Of a DNA stretch of 64,000 bases, positions 59,381 to 64,000 are shown piece after piece (within the stretch, counting starts at the first letter, position 1; each line of letters starts with the position of its first letter). The position numbers and the translations under genes are program-made. The stretch comes from Streptomyces flavochromogenes. Lineage in GTDB: Bacteria; Actinomycetota; Actinomycetes; Streptomycetales; Streptomycetaceae. The notes under the pieces are model-generated. The model worked only from the letters and a program-made list of their open reading frames with translations. It was not told the origin of the DNA and searched no databases. Location: positions 1 to 64,000 of the forward strand of contig NZ_JNZO01000007.1 in NCBI RefSeq assembly GCF_000717595.1. The letters run 5' to 3'.

Positions 59381-60553
59381 TCAGGACTCCGTCGGCGCGA
59401 GCCGGACGGTGGACAGGATCTGCTTGATGGTGGCGTCCGGCAGCTCGTCCTTGACGCCGTCGGCCCCGTAGAGCACCCAGGTCGAGAAGTCGCCCTTGGC
59501 GTTCTTGAAGGTGAAGGCGATGGACTTGCCGTCCGACTCGCACTTGTTGCGCTTCTTGACCCCGGGCGCCGTCGCCGTCGCCATGTGGCCGGTGAGTCCC
59601 GACTTCGTCGTGTACGGAACCGGCTTGGTGATCTTGATGGTGCTCTGCGGCATGTGCTGGGCGTAGCCGCCCCACACCCATGTGCCGGCTTCGCTGCGCG
59701 AGGCGTCCGCGGTGTTCTTGGCGCCCTGGCCGCCCTTGGTGCCGGCGGTGCTCAGACCCCAGGTCTCCATGCTGCCGTTCTTGTCGGTGTCGTACGTGCA
59801 CCACTCGCTCTTGAGGCGCGTCGGCGACGACATGGTGACGAGCGGGCTGCCGTCGTTCTTCTTCTCGTCCTCGAAGAAGGTGATCATGCCCGGCTTCAGC
59901 ACCTCCCACTCCGGCGGTACGTCGAAGAGCGTGCCGTACTTCGGGTTGTAGACGACCTTCCAGCCGGGGATCGTCGGCTGCTGGGCGGCGCCGTCGCGCG
60001 GGTTGGCGATCCCTGACGGGGTGTCGCTCGGTTCCGTGGAAGGGATCGTCGACGGGTCGGCGGACGGGTTCACCGGCGCGGAGGCCGTCGAGGTCGGCTT
60101 CTTGTCGTCGGCGAGCGGCTTCTTGTCGTCGTCCTCGCCGAGGACGAGGAAGCCGGTGACACCGGCGGCGACGACCACGGCGGTCGCGGCGACGATCGCC
60201 ACGAGCGTCGTCTTCTTCTTCCCGCCGTCGGGCCCGCCGGGCTGCACCGGTCCCGGCACCGCGTACTGCTGCGGAACGGTCGGCTGCTGGTACGGGTTCG
60301 GCTGGCCGTAACCCGGCTGCTGGCCGTATCCCTGCTGCGGGTAGCCGGGCGGCGCGGGCGGCTGCTGCGGGTAGCCGGGCTGCGTCGGCGGCTGCTGCGG
60401 ATGGCCGGGCTGCGTCGGCGGCTGCGGATACCCGGGCTGGGCAGGCGGCTGCTGATACGGGTTCGGCTGCTGGTACCCCGACTGCTGGTAGGGGTTCTGA
60501 TTCTGGTCCTGCGGGTTCTGCTCGCCCCCGGGCGGCTGCTGTCCTGGCCACAT
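59381..60553 (-). CDS. hypothetical membrane-anchored protein with P/Q/G/Y-rich N-terminus
   Basis: 390 residues: an intracellular low-complexity region (1-105) of PYQQ, GYPQ and QPG repeats, a KKK stop-transfer and one membrane helix (TTLVAIVAATAVVVAAGVTGFLVL, about 115-138), a Ser/Thr/Pro linker, then a C-terminal extracytoplasmic domain (about 195-390; WKVVYNPKYGTLFDVPPEWEVLKPGMITFFEDE... EWCTYDTDKNG). Type and layout are common in Streptomyces; function unknown. TATGGT a few bases upstream of ATG 60553 and no SD suggest a leaderless mRNA. Confidence 0.8.
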   Translation of the reverse strand: MWPGQQPPGGEQNPQDQNQNPYQQSGYQQPNPYQQPPAQPGYPQPPTQPGHPQQPPTQPGYPQQPPAPPGYPQQGYGQQPGYGQPNPYQQPTVPQQYAVPGPVQPGGPDGGKKKTTLVAIVAATAVVVAAGVTGFLVLGEDDDKKPLADDKKPTSTASAPVNPSADPSTIPSTEPSDTPSGIANPRDGAAQQPTIPGWKVVYNPKYGTLFDVPPEWEVLKPGMITFFEDEKKNDGSPLVTMSSPTRLKSEWCTYDTDKNGSMETWGLSTAGTKGGQGAKNTADASRSEAGTWVWGGYAQHMPQSTIKITKPVPYTTKSGLTGHMATATAPGVKKRNKCESDGKSIAFTFKNAKGDFSTWVLYGADGVKDELPDATIKQILSTVRLAPTES

Positions 60554-60659
60554 GGCCAGTAACCATAGAGGTGCGGGGCCGCCTCGACCACGCCCGCCCC
60601 CGCACAGCGCGTGCACGGGGGGATGGCCAAGGCTGCTACTGGTGGGTAACATCACGGTC

Positions 60660-61112
60660 ATGAGCGCAGACCAGATGACCGTCGGCGAGATGCTCGCCGC
60701 CACGGTGCCCATGGCCGGAACCCTGAACCTGGAGTTCCTGGAGACCACTGCCGAGCGCGCCGTCGTGCGCCTGCCGGACCAGCCCGCCTACCACAACCAC
60801 GTCGGCGGCCCGCACGCCGGAGCGATGTTCACGCTCGCCGAGTCCGCCAGCGGCGCCATCGTGCTCGCCGCCTTCGGCGACCAGCTGAGCCGCGCCGTAC
60901 CGCTCGCCGTCAAGGCCGAGATCGGGTACAAGAAGCTCGCGATGGGCGTCGTCACGGCCACCGCCACCCTGGGCCGCCCGGCCTCCGAGGTCGTCGGCGA
61001 GCTCGACGCCGGGCAGCGGCCGGAGTTCCCGGTGAAGATCGAGATCACCCGCGAGGACGGCGCCGTGACCGGCGAGATGACCGTCGTGTGGACCCTGCGC
61101 CCGAACGCCTGA
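60660..61112 (+). CDS. hotdog-fold thioesterase-like protein (DUF4442/PaaI type)
   Basis: 150 residues: QPAYHNHVGGPHAGAMFTLAESASGAIVLAAFGDQLSRAVPLAVKAEIGYKKLAMGVVTATATLGRP is a hotdog fold with the PaaI/DUF4442-like HxGG-x-HAGA motif. It probably hydrolyses or binds an acyl-CoA. TAACAT (60647-60652) lies 7 nt before the ATG without SD. Confidence 0.87.
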   Translation: MSADQMTVGEMLAATVPMAGTLNLEFLETTAERAVVRLPDQPAYHNHVGGPHAGAMFTLAESASGAIVLAAFGDQLSRAVPLAVKAEIGYKKLAMGVVTATATLGRPASEVVGELDAGQRPEFPVKIEITREDGAVTGEMTVVWTLRPNA

Positions 61113-61306
61113 CCAGGGACGCCGTGGACCGCCCCCGTACCCCGCCCGGGTCCGGGGGCGGCCGCGTTCCCGGCGGCCGACGGCGCGGTCCGTCCACCCC
61201 GACCGGGTAGGCTGCCCCGGCGTGCCCGCCGCGGTGCACGCCGGCGCCAGGGACCCCCGACCAGGGGCCGGGCGCGGCAGGGCAGTCGAAACGGGAGGAA
61301 GCCGCG

Positions 61307-61960
61307 TTGCACGTCCAGGAGTGGCTGGAGACGATCCCCGCGATCGCGGTCTACGTCCTCGTCGGCGTGGTGATCGGGCTGGAGAGCCTGGGCATCCCGC
61401 TTCCCGGCGAGATCGTGCTCGTGAGTTCGGCGCTGCTCGCCTCGCAGCACGGCGACATCAACCCGTACGTCCTCGGCGCCTGCGCCACCGCCGGCGCGAT
61501 CATCGGTGACTCGATCGGCTACGCGATCGGCCGCAGGGGCGGACGGCCGCTGCTGGCCTGGCTGGGGAAGAAGTTCCCCAAACACTTCAGCGAGGCCAAC
61601 ATCGGGCTCGCCGAGCGCTCCTTCCAGAAGTGGGGCATGTGGGCGGTCTTCTTCGGCCGCTTCATCGCGCTGCTCCGCATCTTCGCCGGGCCGCTCGCCG
61701 GCGTCCTGCACATGCCGTACTGGAAGTTCCTCATCGCCAACGTCTTCGGCGGCATCCTGTGGGCCGGCGGCACCACGGCCGTCATCTACTCGGTCGGCAT
61801 CGTCGCGGAGGCCTGGCTCAAGCGCTTCTCGTGGCTGGGGCTCGTCCTCGCCGTGCTGATCGGCGTCGCCTCGATGCTGATCATCAAGAACCGCGCCAAG
61901 AAGGCGGCGGCGGAGCAGGCCGAGGCCCCGGAGCCGGCGCCGGTCGCGGTCGCCGACTGA
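61307..61960 (+). CDS. DedA family membrane protein
   Basis: 217 residues: IPAIAVYVLVGVVIGLESLGIPLPGEIVLVSSALLASQHGDINPYVLGACATAGAIIGDSIGYAIGRRGG and FFGRFIALLRIFAGPLAGVLHMPYWKFLIANVFGGILWA (the conserved GRF-R-PG region). DedA proteins help recycle polyprenyl-phosphate carriers and maintain membrane potential; uppP in this window acts in the same lipid-carrier cycle. GGGAGG about 10 nt upstream supports the TTG start at 61307. Confidence 0.9.
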   Translation: MHVQEWLETIPAIAVYVLVGVVIGLESLGIPLPGEIVLVSSALLASQHGDINPYVLGACATAGAIIGDSIGYAIGRRGGRPLLAWLGKKFPKHFSEANIGLAERSFQKWGMWAVFFGRFIALLRIFAGPLAGVLHMPYWKFLIANVFGGILWAGGTTAVIYSVGIVAEAWLKRFSWLGLVLAVLIGVASMLIIKNRAKKAAAEQAEAPEPAPVAVAD

Positions 61961-61978
61961 GGCAGGACGCACCAGGTC

Positions 61979-62030
61979 GTACGTGAGGGAGGGCGGCACC
62001 CGTCGACGGGTGCCGCCCTCCCTCACGTAC
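61979..62030. terminator. 52-bp perfect palindrome, bidirectional terminator
   Basis: 26-bp arms meet with no spacer (centre GTC|GAC between 62004 and 62005), and every base pairs. It lies between the convergent DedA and gamma-carbonic anhydrase genes. It would form a very strong hairpin in both transcripts. Confidence 0.9.
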
Positions 62031-62045
62031 CGGACGCCTTACGGC

Positions 62046-62573
62046 TCACTCTCCGAAGGCCTCGGCGTGGCCCTTGGCGAGGTGCAGATACATCTCGGCG
62101 TTCAGCCGGATGCCCGCCTGCTCCTCCTCGGTCAGCGGACGGCGGACCTTCGCGGGGACGCCCGCCACGAGCGATCCCGGCGGGATCTCCATCCCCTGCG
62201 GGACGAGCGCCTGCGCGGCGATCAGCGAACCGGCACCGATCCGCGCACCGTTGAGGACGGTCGCGCCCATGCCGACGAGCACGTCGTCCTCGATGACACA
62301 GCCGTGCACGGTCGCGTTGTGGCCGACGGTCACGCGGTCACCGATCGAGACCGGGAAGCCGGGGTCGACGTGGACCGTGCAGTTGTCCTGGATGTTGGAG
62401 TCCTCGCCGATGGCGATGGGGCCGCAGTCCGCGCGCAGTACCGCGTGGTACCAGATGCTGGCGCGGGCGCCGAGCGTCACCTCGCCGAGCACCACGGAGG
62501 TCGGGGCGGTGAAGGCGGTCGGGTCGATCTGCGGCTCCTTGCCGCCCACACCCTTGATCAACGCCTCTGTCAT
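62046..62573 (-). CDS. gamma-carbonic anhydrase family protein
   Basis: 175 residues of hexapeptide repeats forming a left-handed beta helix: GEVTLGARASIWYHAVLRADCGPIAIGEDSNIQDNCTVHVDPGFPVSIGDRVTVGHNATVHGCVIEDDVLVGMGATVLNGARIG. The three His metal ligands are in TVHVD, VGHNATVHGC. A C-terminal helix follows. The YrdA/PaaY-like group; actual carbonic anhydrase activity varies. ATG 62573. Confidence 0.9.
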   Translation of the reverse strand: MTEALIKGVGGKEPQIDPTAFTAPTSVVLGEVTLGARASIWYHAVLRADCGPIAIGEDSNIQDNCTVHVDPGFPVSIGDRVTVGHNATVHGCVIEDDVLVGMGATVLNGARIGAGSLIAAQALVPQGMEIPPGSLVAGVPAKVRRPLTEEEQAGIRLNAEMYLHLAKGHAEAFGE

Positions 62574-62704
62574 GGTTCGCTCCTGATCGTCAGCCGTCGT
62601 GTCACGCCCGGGGGTGCCCCCGGCGGCAGCCTATGCCGTGCCCATGACGGACATCACAGCGCACTGCGGTGATCAGGCACGACGGTGCCGACTACGGTGT
62701 CCGG

Positions 62705-63451
62705 GTGCCCAGGAACAGAAACACGTTCTCGTCCCTTGCCGCCTGGCGGCGCCGGATGCTCAACCGTGCCGTGCAGGGCGGCTGGCGCTGGGTGCAGGAG
62801 ACCGGATCCGTCACGGCCGAGCACCCCGGGAAGCTGCGTTTCCGCCGGCTCGGCGCGGGCACCCGGCTCGCGTTCCCGCAGGGCACGGTCTTCGGTGAGC
62901 GGTGGATCGAGATCGGCGAGTGCTGCATCGTCGCCGAGCAGGTCACGCTGACCGCGGGGATGCTGCCGGGCCTGGACCTCGGCACGGACACGGTGCTGAC
63001 GCTCGGCGACGGTGTCGTCCTCGGCCGGGGCAGCCATGTGATCGCCGACGCGAAGGTGACGATCGGCTCGGACACGTACTGCGGTCCGTACGTCTACATC
63101 ACCTCGACCAACCACAGTTACGACGACCCGGACGAGCCGGTCGGCCGTCAGTGGCCCCGCTCGGAGCCCGTCACGATCGGCCCCGGCTGCTGGCTCGGCA
63201 CGGGGTCCGTGATCCTTCCCGGCGCCCGCCTCGGCCGGAACGTGGTCGTCGCCGCGGGCGCGGTGGTACGCGGTGAGGTGCCCGACCACTCGGTGGTCGC
63301 GGGCGCCCCGGCCAAGGTCGTCCGCAGCTGGGACGAGGAGAAGGGCTGGCAGCCCCCGCTGCGCACCCCGGCCCCGGTCCCGATCCCCGACCACGTGACC
63401 TCGGAACAGCTCGCGGCGCTCGCGGCGTGGGAGGTCGAGCAGGCGCGCTAG
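62705..63451 (+). CDS. LbH acyltransferase (hexapeptide) family protein
   Basis: 248 residues from GTG 62705: a basic N-terminus, then hexapeptide repeats (GERWIEIGECCIVAEQVTLTAGM, TLGDGVVLGRGSHVIADAKVTIGSDTYCGPYVYITSTNHSYDDPD) with the catalytic-type His in TSTNHSY. The C-terminus is VTIGPGCWLGTGSVILPGARLGRNVVVAAGAVVRGEVPDHSVVAGAPAKVV. An O- or N-acetyltransferase of sugars or polyols is expected. TACGGT 6 nt before the start and no SD suggest a leaderless mRNA. Confidence 0.87.
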   Translation: MPRNRNTFSSLAAWRRRMLNRAVQGGWRWVQETGSVTAEHPGKLRFRRLGAGTRLAFPQGTVFGERWIEIGECCIVAEQVTLTAGMLPGLDLGTDTVLTLGDGVVLGRGSHVIADAKVTIGSDTYCGPYVYITSTNHSYDDPDEPVGRQWPRSEPVTIGPGCWLGTGSVILPGARLGRNVVVAAGAVVRGEVPDHSVVAGAPAKVVRSWDEEKGWQPPLRTPAPVPIPDHVTSEQLAALAAWEVEQAR

Positions 63452-63552
63452 GGGTGTCGTGTCGATCGGGCCGGATCAGGGAGATGCCGCGAGCCCGGCG
63501 GATCGGGCCGGCGCGAGACAGGCTCCCGGGGCGTGTCCCGGACGTACGGCTT

Positions 63553-64000
63553 CTAGCCCGTCGCCAGCAGGACCGTACCCACCAGGGCGAGGCCCGCGCC
63601 CGCCGCCTGGATCGCGCGGAGGCGTTCCTTCAGGACGCCGTAGGCCGCGAGGGCCGTGACCACGGGGTAGAGGCTGGCGAGGACGGCGGCGACCGTGACC
63701 GGGCCCTGCTGGGCCGCGATCGCGTACGTGCCGTTCGCGGCGACGTCGGCGAGACCGACGAACGCGAGGGCCGGGAGGGCCGCGCGGATCACCTGCGGGC
63801 CGCCCTCGGGCAGGGCCCTGCCGCCGCGCTTCACCGAGGCGTAGAGCGCTGCGCCGCCCACCAGGACGTTGGTGACGCGCTGGACGAAGAGGGCCAGGAA
63901 GAGTCCGGTGACCGTCGTGGAGGCCTCGGCGATCAGCGCCATCACCGAGCCGAAGCCGAAGGCCGCGACCAGGGTGAGCAGGACCGCCTGGCGCTGGACG
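63553..64000 (-). CDS. EamA/DMT transporter, C-terminal part (cut by window edge)
   Basis: The frame is open to the right edge (VLLTLVAAFGFGSVMALIAEAS...), so the start lies beyond 64000. The visible ~148 residues form the second EamA repeat: FVGLADVAANGTYAIAAQQGPVTVAAVLASLYPVVTALAAYGVLKERLRAIQAAGAGLALVGTVLLATG. The fourth DMT exporter in the window. Confidence 0.87.
   Translation of the reverse strand, partial: VQRQAVLLTLVAAFGFGSVMALIAEASTTVTGLFLALFVQRVTNVLVGGAALYASVKRGGRALPEGGPQVIRAALPALAFVGLADVAANGTYAIAAQQGPVTVAAVLASLYPVVTALAAYGVLKERLRAIQAAGAGLALVGTVLLATG

Overview
The window is high-GC actinobacterial chromosome, almost certainly Streptomyces: GC-rich third codon positions, many GTG starts, apparently leaderless genes with a -10-like TAnnnT box 6-9 nt before the start codon, and Streptomyces-type core gene order. 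It opens with the 3' end of a 5S rRNA gene and its terminator, so an rrn operon lies just to the left.

Left block (about 0.2-15 kb) is conserved core. A CDP-alcohol phosphatidyltransferase and a sugar-nucleotidyltransferase/phosphohexomutase fusion are followed by DUF881, small basic protein, DUF881, a GarA-type FHA protein, a MerR regulator (FtsR type), a DUF151 nuclease-like protein and a second MerR regulator. Then come DNA polymerase IV, a PRC-barrel protein, and gcvP behind a tandem glycine riboswitch. The order matches the mycobacterial pgsA2-Rv1823-Rv1824-Rv1825-gcvH-garA-Rv1828-Rv1829-Rv1830-gcvB cluster, except that gcvH is absent from its slot and dinB, the PRC gene and about 1 kb of repeat-rich DNA are inserted before gcvP.

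Middle block (15-34 kb) holds small unknown proteins, a GCS2-type glutamate-cysteine ligase homologue, a CPBP membrane protease, PhzF- and SMI1-type proteins, a PadR repressor with a likely operator, and several EamA/DMT exporters. One exporter sits behind a possible 11-codon leader peptide and hairpin. Three FMN split-barrel proteins, MocR and LysR regulators, an isochorismatase-fold protein without its catalytic triad, a Rieske lipoprotein, and a TipA-like MerR regulator with a recognisable operator follow.

Right block (34-64 kb) begins with CbiZ and a truncated haemoglobin. Next is a probable deletion scar where a TetR gene and an agmatine deiminase gene, divergently oriented, have both lost their 5' ends. 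Then: a pseudogene fragment, a HipA-like kinase with a DUF3037 partner, two SDR enzymes, an orphan family-5 solute-binding lipoprotein, Ung, a TetR/FAD-monooxygenase divergon with twin operators, Lnt, UppP, and an HxlR/thiolase divergon with a duplicated 16-bp operator candidate. It ends with an AlkD-like gene whose start region is a 42-bp tandem repeat, MFS and DedA membrane proteins, a gamma-carbonic anhydrase-like protein, an acyltransferase, and the C-terminal part of another DMT exporter cut by the window edge.

Most genes are single or in two- to three-gene operons, and many divergent pairs carry visible palindromes. No insertion sequence, prophage, tRNA or CRISPR array was seen.
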